Of a stretch of 17,383 bases of DNA, positions 1 through 7,039 are shown piece after piece (positions within the stretch are counted from its first letter, which is position 1; the number at the start of each line of letters is the position of its first letter). The stretch is from GCA-1730015 sp964583825 (lineage in GTDB: Bacteria; Pseudomonadota; Gammaproteobacteria; Granulosicoccales; Granulosicoccaceae): positions 1-17,383 of the forward strand of contig CAZOXM010000097.1 of NCBI GenBank assembly GCA_964583825.1, read 5' to 3'. The position numbers and the translations under genes were made by a program. The notes below the pieces were generated by a model. It was not told where the DNA came from. It searched no databases and saw only the letters and a list, made by a program, of their open reading frames with translations.

Positions 1-180
1 GAAATAGACATTTGCTTAAACATTCTCAGTCGCATTGTGAATAATGCAGGCTAGTACACATAAAGTCAGGCGTACACTCAGCTGTTTTTGTGGCTAATTG
101 GCTGCACAGACTGAGTTACAATGTCAGTCACGGATGATTTCTTGCGACGTTAGTTCCGTCGTCACTTCAACACTTTAGAT

Positions 181-199
181 TCAGTAGCCCGGCTACTGA
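181..199. promoter_or_regulatory. 19-bp palindrome just upstream of lpdA (possible operator)
   Basis: The arms TCAGTAGCC (181-189) and GGCTACTGA (191-199) are perfect 9-bp inverted repeats around a single C at 190. The right arm ends 4 bases before the GGAG ribosome binding site (204-207) of lpdA. A one-base centre is too tight for a full hairpin, although a shorter stem with a larger loop could form in RNA. The symmetry suits a dimeric DNA-binding regulator. The regulator is unknown, and the function is inferred from symmetry and position only. Confidence 0.45.
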
Positions 200-214
200 G
201 CATGGAGCAACTCA

Positions 215-1648
215 ATGTCTGAGAAATATGATGTTATTGTCCTGGGTGCAGGGCCGGCCGGTTATGTTGCTGCCATTCGTTGTGCACAGTTAGGGCTGAA
301 TACCGCCTGCGTAGAGCAATGGATAAACAAGCAGGGAAACCCTGCGCTGGGTGGCACGTGCCTGAATGTCGGGTGCATCCCATCGAAGGCATTGCTCGAA
401 AGCAGCCAGATCTACTCGGAGGCCGTTCACGGGCTGGATGAACACGGCATCGAACTGAGTGGCGTCAAAGCTGATGTGTCAAAGATGATTTCCAGCAAGG
501 ACAAAATTGTTCAGGAACTCACCGGCGGTATCGAGCATCTGTTTAAAGCGAATAAAGTCACCTGGATCAAGGGAACCGGTACGTTGTTGCCCGAGCGACA
601 GGTATCGGTGCTGGACGCGAGTGGACAGAGTGCCAGTTATACGGCGGATAACGTAATACTTGCTACCGGATCAAAGTCGATAGAAATTGGCGCCGTACCG
701 CTGCACGGTGATGTGGTAGTGGATTCTTCCGGTGCACTTGACTGGGAGTCAGTGCCAGGAAAACTCTGTGTGATCGGCGCCGGCGTCATTGGACTGGAAC
801 TCGGCAGTGTCTGGCGCAGAATGGGTGCTGAAGTGGTTGTGCTGGAAGCGCAGGATATGTTTCTGCCCATGGTGGATCAACAGATAGCCAAGGACTCACT
901 GCGGCAGTTCACGCGCCAGGGGCTCGACATTAAGCTCGGCGCCCGGGTGACTTCTTCCGAGGTCAATGACAATGGCGTCGTACTCGAATATACCGATCAA
1001 TCTGGTGAGCAGCGTCTGCAGGTTGACCGTGTGATCGTGGCGGTGGGACGTCGCCCTAACATTGATCAGCTCACCACGCCGGAAACGGATCTGCTGATCG
1101 ATGAGCGCGGGCTGGTGCATGTGAACGGCGCCTGTGAAACCAATCTGCCGGGCGTGTGGGCTATCGGCGATCTTGTGCGTGGTCCGATGCTGGCCCACAA
1201 GGGGTCGGAAGAAGGGGTAGCTGTGGCAGAACGCATCGCAGGCAAACACAGTCATTTGAACTACGAGGCTATTCCATCCGTTATTTATACGCACCCGGAA
1301 ATATCATGGGTCGGGCAGACTGAAGAACAACTCAAAGAGGCTGGCCGCGCCTATAAGAGTGGCGTGTTCCCGTTTGCCGCCAGCGGTCGAGCAAAGGCAC
1401 AGCGTGATACCGGTGGCATGGTTAAAATTCTGGCTGATGAAAACACAGATGAGTTACTCGGGATGCACATCGTGGGTGGACACAGTTCGGAACTGATTGG
1501 CCACGGGGTGACGGTGATGGAGTTCGAGGGTACCAGTGAAGATATCGCACGCACCGTATTTGCGCATCCGACCCTGAGTGAGGCGATTCATGAGGCGGCG
1601 CTTGCCGCGGACCAGCGCGCGCTGCACATTCCTAATCGTAAACGCTAA
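215..1648 (+). CDS. lpdA: Dihydrolipoyl dehydrogenase (E3), LpdG type
   Basis: This FAD flavoprotein reoxidises the lipoyl groups of 2-oxoacid dehydrogenase complexes and passes the electrons to NAD+. The 477 residues match the usual family length. The N-terminal FAD site is GAGPAG (about residues 11-16). The redox disulfide is in GGTCLNVGCIPSK (about 47-59). The NAD-binding GAGVIGLELG lies near 188-197, and the C-terminal catalytic His-Glu pair is in FAHPTLSEAIHE. An insertion before the redox motif (EQWINKQGNPAL) matches the one I recall in Pseudomonas LpdG, the E3 of 2-oxoglutarate dehydrogenase, so that complex is the likely partner. GGAG at 204-207, 7 bases upstream, supports the ATG start. 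No sucA or sucB end is recognisable in the 214 bases upstream, so the gene may have its own promoter. Confidence 0.95.
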   Translation: MSEKYDVIVLGAGPAGYVAAIRCAQLGLNTACVEQWINKQGNPALGGTCLNVGCIPSKALLESSQIYSEAVHGLDEHGIELSGVKADVSKMISSKDKIVQELTGGIEHLFKANKVTWIKGTGTLLPERQVSVLDASGQSASYTADNVILATGSKSIEIGAVPLHGDVVVDSSGALDWESVPGKLCVIGAGVIGLELGSVWRRMGAEVVVLEAQDMFLPMVDQQIAKDSLRQFTRQGLDIKLGARVTSSEVNDNGVVLEYTDQSGEQRLQVDRVIVAVGRRPNIDQLTTPETDLLIDERGLVHVNGACETNLPGVWAIGDLVRGPMLAHKGSEEGVAVAERIAGKHSHLNYEAIPSVIYTHPEISWVGQTEEQLKEAGRAYKSGVFPFAASGRAKAQRDTGGMVKILADENTDELLGMHIVGGHSSELIGHGVTVMEFEGTSEDIARTVFAHPTLSEAIHEAALAADQRALHIPNRKR

Positions 1649-1658
1649 ACAAGTGATC

Positions 1659-1676
1659 GGGGAATTCGCATTCCCC
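1659..1676 (+). terminator. Hairpin after lpdA, possible terminator
   Basis: GGGGAAT (1659-1665) pairs perfectly with ATTCCCC (1670-1676) around a TCGC tetraloop, 11 bases after the lpdA stop codon. The position suits the end of the lpdA transcript. The bases that follow (AGTTAGCG) lack a real T tract, so intrinsic termination is uncertain and the hairpin may only stabilise the 3' end. Confidence 0.45.
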
Positions 1677-1677
1677 A

Positions 1678-1707
1678 GTTAGCGCCGCCGGGGCAACAGT
1701 CGCTAAC
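1678..1707. repeat. Inverted repeat GTTAGCG / CGCTAAC
   Basis: Perfect 7-bp arms at 1678-1684 and 1701-1707 enclose 16 bases. The repeat starts 2 bases after the hairpin following lpdA, so the two would form a double stem-loop in RNA. The role is unknown. Confidence 0.4.
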
Positions 1708-1866
1708 CGGCTCGTGCATAAGAGACGCTATGATCTGTCTGCGTCAACAACAGCGCATTGATCGTCGGCTTAACGGTGCATCGAAGGTCTTACCGGCACT
1801 CTATTTTTTGTACGGCCTGATACGAGGCGGCGTCGGCCTTTTCACCCGGCGCAGGCTTCAAAATAT

Positions 1867-1902
1867 TGTCACTGTGATTAGTGCGGCAACTTGTCAGTGA
1901 CA
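1867..1902. repeat. Inverted repeat TGTCACTG / CAGTGACA
   Basis: Perfect 8-bp arms at 1867-1874 and 1895-1902 are separated by 20 bases. The repeat lies inside the 469-bp gap before the ATP-grasp gene. It could be a stem-loop or a spaced pair of protein-binding half-sites; nothing seen decides between them. Confidence 0.4.
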
Positions 1903-2015
1903 TATTCAGTTCGAGTCGATGCGGCCCCTCGGCATCCGATCCGGATATCTGAATTTATTTGTGCCTGAGCCCACAGAAATACCGACAAAACTCCTTCGAA
2001 TGTGACGTGATTAGG

Positions 2016-2037
2016 ACAATTGGATTTGACCAATTGT
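2016..2037. repeat. Inverted repeat ACAATTGG / CCAATTGT upstream of the ATP-grasp gene
   Basis: Perfect 8-bp AT-rich arms at 2016-2023 and 2030-2037 surround the 6-base spacer ATTTGA. The site lies 80 bases upstream of the ATP-grasp start, a usual place for a regulator-binding site. Each arm contains the palindromic core CAATTG. Operator function is inferred from position and symmetry only. Confidence 0.45.
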
Positions 2038-2117
2038 TCATTTTCGATCGCGCCATGCGGTGGTACAAATTGTGAAACACCAAGTTTGTCATAAAAACGA
2101 TAAGCCACGGTGAAGCG

Positions 2118-3071
2118 ATGATTCTGGTGATGGGCACAGCTGAGGATCAGCATGCAGCGGCGATCTATAACAAGATCATCGCGCGTGGGAACCGCGTGGC
2201 TTACTTCGATCCACGCCTGTACCCGAAGGACATGACCATCACCTTCGACAGTGCGTTACCCATGGCGGGTACCATTCGCTACCGCGACGGTCAGTCCGCG
2301 GTGGATCTGTCACTGGTCAATTCAGTTTATTGTCGACACTGGGACGATCTGCTCGCCACAGCCAGTGCGATGGGCACCATGCCCGATGCAGTCGAACTGC
2401 GCGAAACCGAAGCCTCGCTCGGCAGTATGTTCCGTGGCATGGAGTGCTACTGGGTCAATCCCATTGACTCGCTGATCAACGCGCGCTATCGCATCCGGCA
2501 GTTGCAGTTAATCCGCACTCAGGGTGTTCGTGTGCCAGAGGTGATTGTCAGCAACGATTTCCGGCGGGTGCAGGCATTCTTCAGTCTCACCAACGAACAG
2601 CTTCAGTATCGTCCGTCCGGTTGGCACAGCTCGTCGTGGAACCGTGGCTACATTGACGAAATCGCCCGACACCTGTCCGATCTGCCGGTCACTCCGGTCG
2701 AGTATCAGGAGATTATTCCCGGAGAAGAGGTGCGTGCCTATGTGATTGGTGAGTCAGTGTTTTCAGGCCTGATAGAGCCAGTGACGAATGAATTTGCCGC
2801 CATGCACAGTGACTACGTACGTCCTATCGAACTGCCGGCTGAGGCCAAACGCATTTGCCGACGCGTTGCCGCAACGCTCGATTTGCGTTTTTGCGCAATA
2901 GATATGCGTATCACGCCTGAGGCCGAGTACGCTGTCGTCGATGTCGATGCCAATCCGATGTTTCTGCACTTTGAACAAACCACACGGCTTCCGATAAGTG
3001 ACAGACTCGTAGAGTTGTTGATCGCAACAGATGTGGACGCGTACGATTCACGGATGATAGCCAGCGCCTGA
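2118..3071 (+). CDS. ATP-grasp ligase resembling MdnC/MvdD peptide-modifying enzymes
   Basis: This 317-residue protein has the layout of the MdnC/MvdD/RimK-like ATP-grasp ligases, which form ester or amide bonds on peptide or amino-acid substrates using ATP. An N-terminal strand (ILVMGT, 2-7) is followed by a family-like Arg-Trp segment (YCRHWDD, 71-77). The segment YWVNPIDSLINARYR to VPEVIVSND (111-147) matches the family's central region. The C-terminal ATP-grasp half has EEVRAYVIG (203-211), an Asp in CAIDMRI (262), and DVDANP (275-280), where D277 and N279 replace the usual Glu-x-Asn metal site. The ATP-contacting lysines appear as arginines (R123/R125 and R165). The substrate is unknown. 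It has a weak GGTGA ribosome site (2109-2113), and the start is supported by the N-terminal strand. It could also be an amino-acid ligase unrelated to ribosomal peptides. Confidence 0.75.
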   Translation: MILVMGTAEDQHAAAIYNKIIARGNRVAYFDPRLYPKDMTITFDSALPMAGTIRYRDGQSAVDLSLVNSVYCRHWDDLLATASAMGTMPDAVELRETEASLGSMFRGMECYWVNPIDSLINARYRIRQLQLIRTQGVRVPEVIVSNDFRRVQAFFSLTNEQLQYRPSGWHSSSWNRGYIDEIARHLSDLPVTPVEYQEIIPGEEVRAYVIGESVFSGLIEPVTNEFAAMHSDYVRPIELPAEAKRICRRVAATLDLRFCAIDMRITPEAEYAVVDVDANPMFLHFEQTTRLPISDRLVELLIATDVDAYDSRMIASA

Positions 3072-3084
3072 TCCGGGTGTGGCA

Positions 3085-3121
3085 GGGCAGCATATAATCG
3101 TCACTGACAGGTTCGCTGCCC
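3085..3121 (+). promoter_or_regulatory. Consensus -10 inside a 7-bp inverted repeat upstream of gmk
   Basis: TATAAT at 3093-3098 matches the sigma-70 -10 consensus exactly. It sits between GGGCAGC (3085-3091) and GCTGCCC (3115-3121), a perfect 7-bp inverted repeat. No good -35 element lies 16-18 bases upstream. Transcription would start near 3105 and give gmk a leader of about 95 bases. An activator or alternative recognition might compensate for the missing -35. Assignment to gmk is by position. Confidence 0.35.
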
Positions 3122-3199
3122 GGGCGCATTTGACTCCACAGCAGTAATCACGCGGGGCGTGGCTGAAATTGGTGAAGTATTCCGGACGACCACAATCAA

Positions 3200-3814
3200 A
3201 TGACCGCACAGCTCTACATACTCTCAGCACCTTCAGGTGCGGGAAAAACCAGCCTTGTGAAAGCCGCGTGCGAACGGCTCGATGACATCGTCGTGTCGAT
3301 TTCGCATACCACCCGATCGAAGCGTCCTGCAGATGTCGACGGCGTCGACTACCACTTTGTCGACGAGGAAACCTTTCTCGAGATGAACGGTCGCGGTGAA
3401 TTTCTTGAGCATGCCCGCGTATTTGATCATTTGTACGGCACCTCGCAAAAACTGGTGGAGCAGATGCTGGCGCTCGGTACCGATGTCATTCTCGAGATCG
3501 ACTGGCAGGGTGCCGATCAGGTGCGAAGGTTGATGCCCGAGGCGTGCAGTGTGTTTATTGTCCCGCCTTCACGAGAAGTGCTGGAGCAGCGGCTGCGGGG
3601 GCGAGCGAGTGATTCGGAGGACGTCATCGAGCGTCGCATGCGGGACGCCGTTGAGGATATGCGCCACTTTTCGAATTTCGACTATTTAATTATCAATCGG
3701 GACTTTGACCGCGCGCTCGATGAGTTGTGCGCCATTGTGTTGTCCAGACGGGTGGACACCCGGCGTCAGGCGACAGTGAACCGGCAGCTGCTGAGTGCCC
3801 TGCTGGCAAACTGA
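3200..3814 (+). CDS. gmk: Guanylate kinase
   Basis: Guanylate kinase phosphorylates GMP to GDP with ATP in the cytoplasm and feeds GTP and (p)ppGpp synthesis. The 204 residues are the normal length. The N-terminal P-loop is SAPSGAGKTSL (9-19). The GMP-binding region contains SHTTRSKRPADVDGVDYHF, with the Arg-x-x-Arg-Pro and Asp-Gly-x-x-Tyr signatures. LEIDWQGADQVR carries the conserved Asp-Trp-Gln-Gly segment, and RLRGRASDSEDVIERRM is the lid. The ATG is the only usable start because an in-frame TGA lies at 3173-3175. No Shine-Dalgarno sequence is visible. It precedes rpoZ and spoT, as in many gammaproteobacteria. Confidence 0.97.
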   Translation: MTAQLYILSAPSGAGKTSLVKAACERLDDIVVSISHTTRSKRPADVDGVDYHFVDEETFLEMNGRGEFLEHARVFDHLYGTSQKLVEQMLALGTDVILEIDWQGADQVRRLMPEACSVFIVPPSREVLEQRLRGRASDSEDVIERRMRDAVEDMRHFSNFDYLIINRDFDRALDELCAIVLSRRVDTRRQATVNRQLLSALLAN

Positions 3815-3889
3815 ACCTGAAGCGATTGCATTGAGCCGTGCTACCGGTGCGATTGAAGGCGCAGAAGCGATCTGCGGGTCAGGGATTGC

Positions 3890-3917
3890 TTGTTTTCTTT
3901 TGCAATGTCACTAAAAT
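3890..3917 (+). promoter_or_regulatory. Likely sigma-70 promoter of rpoZ-spoT
   Basis: TTGTTT (3890-3895) and TAAAAT (3912-3917) are separated by 16 bases, close to sigma-70 consensus elements and within a T-rich stretch. Transcription would start near 3924, leaving a short leader before the AGGAG (3939-3943) and ATG (3950) of rpoZ. The gap between gmk and rpoZ is 135 bases, which leaves room for an independent promoter. Confidence 0.5.
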
Positions 3918-3949
3918 CGAGAGCATAGAAACCTAATCAGGAGTACCCC

Positions 3950-4216
3950 ATGGCACGCGTCACCGTAGAGGACTGCCTCGAACACGTCGATAATCGCTTT
4001 GAGCTGGTGTTAACCGCGGCCAAGCGGGCGCGTAAAATTTCCATAGGCGCCGATCCGCTTGTGCCGATGGAAAACGACAAGCCCACAGTGATTGCACTGC
4101 GGGAAATTGCGCAGGGTCTGCTGTCTCAGGAACACATGGAAGAAGAAGCACCGGTGCGGACAATTGAGGACGTGACTGGTGAGTCGACCCTCGCGGCTCC
4201 GCCTGCGGACGTCTGA
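3950..4216 (+). CDS. rpoZ: DNA-directed RNA polymerase omega subunit
   Basis: Omega binds and stabilises the beta-prime subunit of RNA polymerase and contributes to one ppGpp binding site in proteobacteria. The 88-residue protein is close to the usual 90. The N-terminus MARVTVEDCLEHVDNRFELV and the segment KPTVIALREIAQGL are the family signatures. AGGAG lies 6 bases upstream of the ATG, a strong ribosome site. The last 38 bases overlap the start of spoT in another frame, and the spoT ribosome binding site lies inside this gene. The acidic tail (EEEAPVRTIEDV) is typical. Confidence 0.96.
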   Translation: MARVTVEDCLEHVDNRFELVLTAAKRARKISIGADPLVPMENDKPTVIALREIAQGLLSQEHMEEEAPVRTIEDVTGESTLAAPPADV

Positions 4217-6419
4217 TACGCCGTCTCTCAGTTTGCCAGTCCCTACGCTTTCCCGCGACACACCGAAGGACCAATCGCCCGCAGACCGGGGCCAGGAAGC
4301 GGCGATAGAAGACCTCTGCAAACTCATGCGGAGGCGCTTTGATGATTCCCAGATTGATGAAGTTTACGCGGCCTATAAACTTGCCGACGAGGGCCATGTA
4401 GGGCAGGCTCGCGTCTCTGGAGAACCTTACATCCTGCATCCGATCGCGGTCGCAAAGATCGTCTTCGAGATGAATATGGATCACCGCAGTGTCATGGCCG
4501 CGCTGCTGCACGACGTCGTCGAAGACACGTCAATCGCGCTCGAACAGATCGAATCGCGTTTCGGCGAGGACGTCGCCGTAATCGTGGATGGCCTGAGCAA
4601 GCTCACTCACTTAAAATTCAAGTCGAAAGCCGAAGCGCAGGCCGCTAACTTTCAGAAAATGCTGCTGGCCATGGTCGATGACATCCGCGTCATTCTGATC
4701 AAGCTGGCAGATCGCATTCACAACATGCGCACACTCGGCGCGATGCCTGATCACAAACGACGACGCATTGCGCGCGAAACACTTGAAGTCTACGCACCGA
4801 TCGCCAACCGGCTTGGCATTTACCGAATGAAGAATGAGCTGGAGGATCTGGGGTTTAAATCCCTGTATCCGATGCGTCATCGGGTGCTGCGCGAAGCGGT
4901 GCAAAAGCGCAACAAGGATCGCCACGAGCTGGTGCGCAAGTTTGAAATACTTGCGCTGGGCAGACTCGAAGACAAGGGCATAGAGGCCAAAGTGCATGGC
5001 CGTGAAAAGCATCTCTACAGCCTTTATCAGAAAATGCGTAACAAGCAGTCGGCCTTCGAAGACGTATTCGATATGTTTGCAGTGCGCATTATTGTGAAAA
5101 CCGAAGATGACTGTTATCGCGCGCTGGGCGTGATGCACAGCCTGCACAATCCGCTGCCGAAGCAGGTAAAGGACTACATCGCCATCCCCAAGAGTAACGG
5201 CTATCAGTCCCTGCACACCGTGTTGTTCAGTCCTGCAGCGGTGCCGATTGAAGTGCAGATTCGAACCGAAGAGATGAATATCTTCGCCGAAACCGGTGTT
5301 GCTGCACACTGGATGTACAAAGAAGGACAGTCCAATAGTTCGCAGCAGCGTGCGCATCAGTGGCTTGCGAATCTCGTTGACATGCAGCAGACCAGCGCCG
5401 ACACGCTGGAGTTCTACGAGAACGTCAAGGTCGATCTCTTTCCCTTCGAGATATTCGTTTTCTCGCCCATGGGCGATATCTATCGCTTGCCGCAGGAAGC
5501 GACGCCGGTCGACTTTGCCTATGCCGTTCACTCGGACATTGGCAACCGCTGTGTGACGGCGAAAGTGGATCGGCAGCTTGCGCCGTTGAGTGCACCGCTT
5601 GAGTCCGGCCAGACGGTTGAAATTATCTGCTCCGATGAGCAGCAGCCCGATCCGTTTTGGCTGAACTTTGTGGTGACACCGAAAGCGCGCAACTCCATTC
5701 GCAACTATCTGAAAAACCAGAGTCGCGATAAAACCATCGAATTCGGCGGGCAACTGTTAAAGCGTGGTTTGAAGCGCTACGACACCGACATAGATCATAT
5801 TGATCCTGCAGCTGTTGAAAGTCTGTTAAAGCAAATGTCGCTGCCAGACCTTGAAACCCTGTGTTACGAGATTGGTCTGGGGAATCATATTCCCAGTATG
5901 GTCGCCGCCTGGTTGCTCAATGATGGCGATCGTGCCCTGGAAGTGGAAAAGCGAACCCGCATGCTGTCGGGCACTGATCCCGGACCGCTGGTGGTCGAGG
6001 GCGGCGAGGATGCGATCATATCGCTGGCCAGATGCTGTATGCCGATACCCGGGGACAACATCCACGGCATGATCACCGCGGGCAAAGGGGTGCTGGTGCA
6101 CCGCGCCAATTGTCAGAATGTATCCAGACAGCGGCGGCGCTCGCGAGAGTGGGTGTCTGTGGTCTGGGGGTCGGACATCCAGGGACCGTTTAAAACCAAA
6201 ATCGAAGTGGATATCAACGACGTGCCCGGTGCGCTGGCCAAGATTGCCAATGTGATGTCGGAGATGGACACCAACATTGAAGACATCCGTTTCGAACGGA
6301 GCAGTGAAAACTCTACCACACTGACTTTTCAGCTGGCGGTTGAAGATCGTGTGCAGCTGGGTCGGCTGATCAAGCGCGTGCGCAGTGTGAAAGCTACCCA
6401 GCGCGCCCGCCGCGCCTGA
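4179..6419 (+). CDS. spoT: Bifunctional (p)ppGpp synthetase/hydrolase SpoT
   Basis: SpoT makes and degrades the alarmone (p)ppGpp. The HD hydrolase region has YILHP (84-88), HDVVEDT (111-117) and LADRIHNMRT (176-185), so hydrolysis should be active. The synthetase region has VKDYIAIPK (330-338), GYQSLHT (341-347) and EVQIRT (358-363), which is the SpoT rather than the RelA pattern. A TGS domain (about 424-485) follows, then the zinc-finger-like region with CC (619-620) and HRANC (641-645), and an ACT domain (about 670-740). The 746-residue length includes about 40 extra N-terminal residues relative to E. coli SpoT. The start chosen is GTG 4179, with GAGGA at 4166-4170 eight bases upstream. 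The next in-frame ATG (4326) lacks a ribosome site and would cut into the conserved region. Confidence 0.96.
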   Translation: MSRPSRLRLRTSDTPSLSLPVPTLSRDTPKDQSPADRGQEAAIEDLCKLMRRRFDDSQIDEVYAAYKLADEGHVGQARVSGEPYILHPIAVAKIVFEMNMDHRSVMAALLHDVVEDTSIALEQIESRFGEDVAVIVDGLSKLTHLKFKSKAEAQAANFQKMLLAMVDDIRVILIKLADRIHNMRTLGAMPDHKRRRIARETLEVYAPIANRLGIYRMKNELEDLGFKSLYPMRHRVLREAVQKRNKDRHELVRKFEILALGRLEDKGIEAKVHGREKHLYSLYQKMRNKQSAFEDVFDMFAVRIIVKTEDDCYRALGVMHSLHNPLPKQVKDYIAIPKSNGYQSLHTVLFSPAAVPIEVQIRTEEMNIFAETGVAAHWMYKEGQSNSSQQRAHQWLANLVDMQQTSADTLEFYENVKVDLFPFEIFVFSPMGDIYRLPQEATPVDFAYAVHSDIGNRCVTAKVDRQLAPLSAPLESGQTVEIICSDEQQPDPFWLNFVVTPKARNSIRNYLKNQSRDKTIEFGGQLLKRGLKRYDTDIDHIDPAAVESLLKQMSLPDLETLCYEIGLGNHIPSMVAAWLLNDGDRALEVEKRTRMLSGTDPGPLVVEGGEDAIISLARCCMPIPGDNIHGMITAGKGVLVHRANCQNVSRQRRRSREWVSVVWGSDIQGPFKTKIEVDINDVPGALAKIANVMSEMDTNIEDIRFERSSENSTTLTFQLAVEDRVQLGRLIKRVRSVKATQRARRA

Positions 6420-6652
6420 CCGGAAAGGCGTTGAAATATTCCTGAGCGACGGTCTGGGCAGGCCCCTGACCACTTGTGATATAGCGCCGGGAAATACGCA
6501 GTCTACGAGTCTTAGATGATCCTTTTAAAGGAGCGGGTCACCCCATCAGATCTGTGCAATAGTGCTGAACCTTTCGCCGGCAGCTGGCCGGTTCTGGGTT
6601 TTAATTGCAGACACAGGTAATATGCACGGCAGTTGGCAGCGACACTAAACTC
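6420..6652. other. spoT-ridA intergenic region with two small inverted repeats
   Basis: This 233-bp stretch holds no gene. TCCTTT-T-AAAGGA (6520-6532) is a perfect 6-bp palindrome with a one-base centre. CCGGC (6577-6581) and GCCGG (6587-6591) flank AGCTG and could form a short hairpin followed by a T-containing stretch ending near 6603, a weak terminator-like element. No convincing sigma-70 promoter for ridA was found. Confidence 0.4.
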
Positions 6653-7039
6653 ATGACCAAAGAAATCATTGCAACAGACCTCGCACCCGGTGCGATTGGG
6701 GCTTACTCACAGGCGGTAAAAGTAGGCGATACCGTCTATCTTTCCGGACAAATCCCGCTGGTACCCGCCACGATGGAAGTGGTGGAGGGCGACATTGAAG
6801 CCAAAGTCAGGCAGGTATTCGACAATCTGTCTGCTGTTTGTGCCGCCTCCGGCGGGTCTTTGGCCGATATCGTGAAGCTCTCTGTTTTTCTGACCGATTT
6901 GAATGACTTTGCCGTCGTTAATACCGTGATGGCTGATTATTTCACAGAACCTTACCCCGCCCGCGCAGCCATCGGTGTGGCGGAGCTGCCGAAGGGTGTG
7001 CCGGTGGAAGTGGAAGGCGTGATGGTGCTCAACGCCTGA
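6653..7039 (+). CDS. ridA: RidA family 2-iminobutanoate/2-iminopropanoate deaminase
   Basis: RidA hydrolyses reactive enamine/imine intermediates released by PLP enzymes such as threonine dehydratase, protecting other PLP enzymes. With the ATG at 6653 the protein has 128 residues, the normal size. It shows the family strand SGQIP (31-35), the catalytic Arg in YPARAAI (R104, equivalent to E. coli R105) and Glu120 in PVEVEGVMV. An in-frame TTG at 6605 would add 16 residues that do not look like the family, so it was not chosen. Neither start has a clear ribosome site. It lies between spoT and recG, where E. coli has trmH. Confidence 0.93.
   Translation: MTKEIIATDLAPGAIGAYSQAVKVGDTVYLSGQIPLVPATMEVVEGDIEAKVRQVFDNLSAVCAASGGSLADIVKLSVFLTDLNDFAVVNTVMADYFTEPYPARAAIGVAELPKGVPVEVEGVMVLNA

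Larger units (their letters stand above)
1649..2117. other. 469-bp intergenic gap with several inverted repeats
   Basis: No gene is convincing here. The gap contains a hairpin right after lpdA (1659-1676) and three further inverted repeats (1678-1707, 1867-1902, 2016-2037). Two small plus-strand reading frames, 1730-1900 (56 codons) and 1919-2005 (28 codons), are in the same frame, separated by a stop, and have weak ribosome binding sites. A minus-strand frame at 1878-2153 overlaps the start of the next gene and has no recognisable features. A TG-n-TACAAA extended -10-like sequence (2061-2069) could help transcribe the downstream ATP-grasp gene, but no -35 element is clear. Confidence 0.5.

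Noticed and set aside
1..54. Plus-strand frame open from the left edge to a TAG at 52-54, possible end of an upstream gene
   Set aside because: Only 17 codons are visible, with no recognisable motif; chance openness over this length is common.
2026..2031. TTGACC as a -35 element for the ATP-grasp gene
   Set aside because: No acceptable -10 sequence lies 16-18 bases downstream.
1878..2153. Minus-strand frame of 91 codons over the gap and the start of the ATP-grasp gene
   Set aside because: No recognisable domain and no clear ribosome site. It overlaps the start of a well supported gene.
3960..4511. Minus-strand frame of 183 codons opposite rpoZ and the start of spoT
   Set aside because: It is antisense to two conserved genes and its composition (many His, Arg, Pro) looks like a complementary shadow.
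4611..5753. Minus-strand frame of 380 codons opposite spoT
   Set aside because: Long, but fully antisense to conserved SpoT domains. It is rich in His and Phe, as expected from complemented codons, and shows no domain.
5826..6473. Minus-strand frame of 215 codons opposite the end of spoT
   Set aside because: Antisense to the zinc-finger-like and ACT domains; no recognisable protein features.
6605..6652. Upstream TTG start for ridA, adding 16 residues
   Set aside because: The added residues do not match RidA proteins, and ATG 6653 gives the normal family length.
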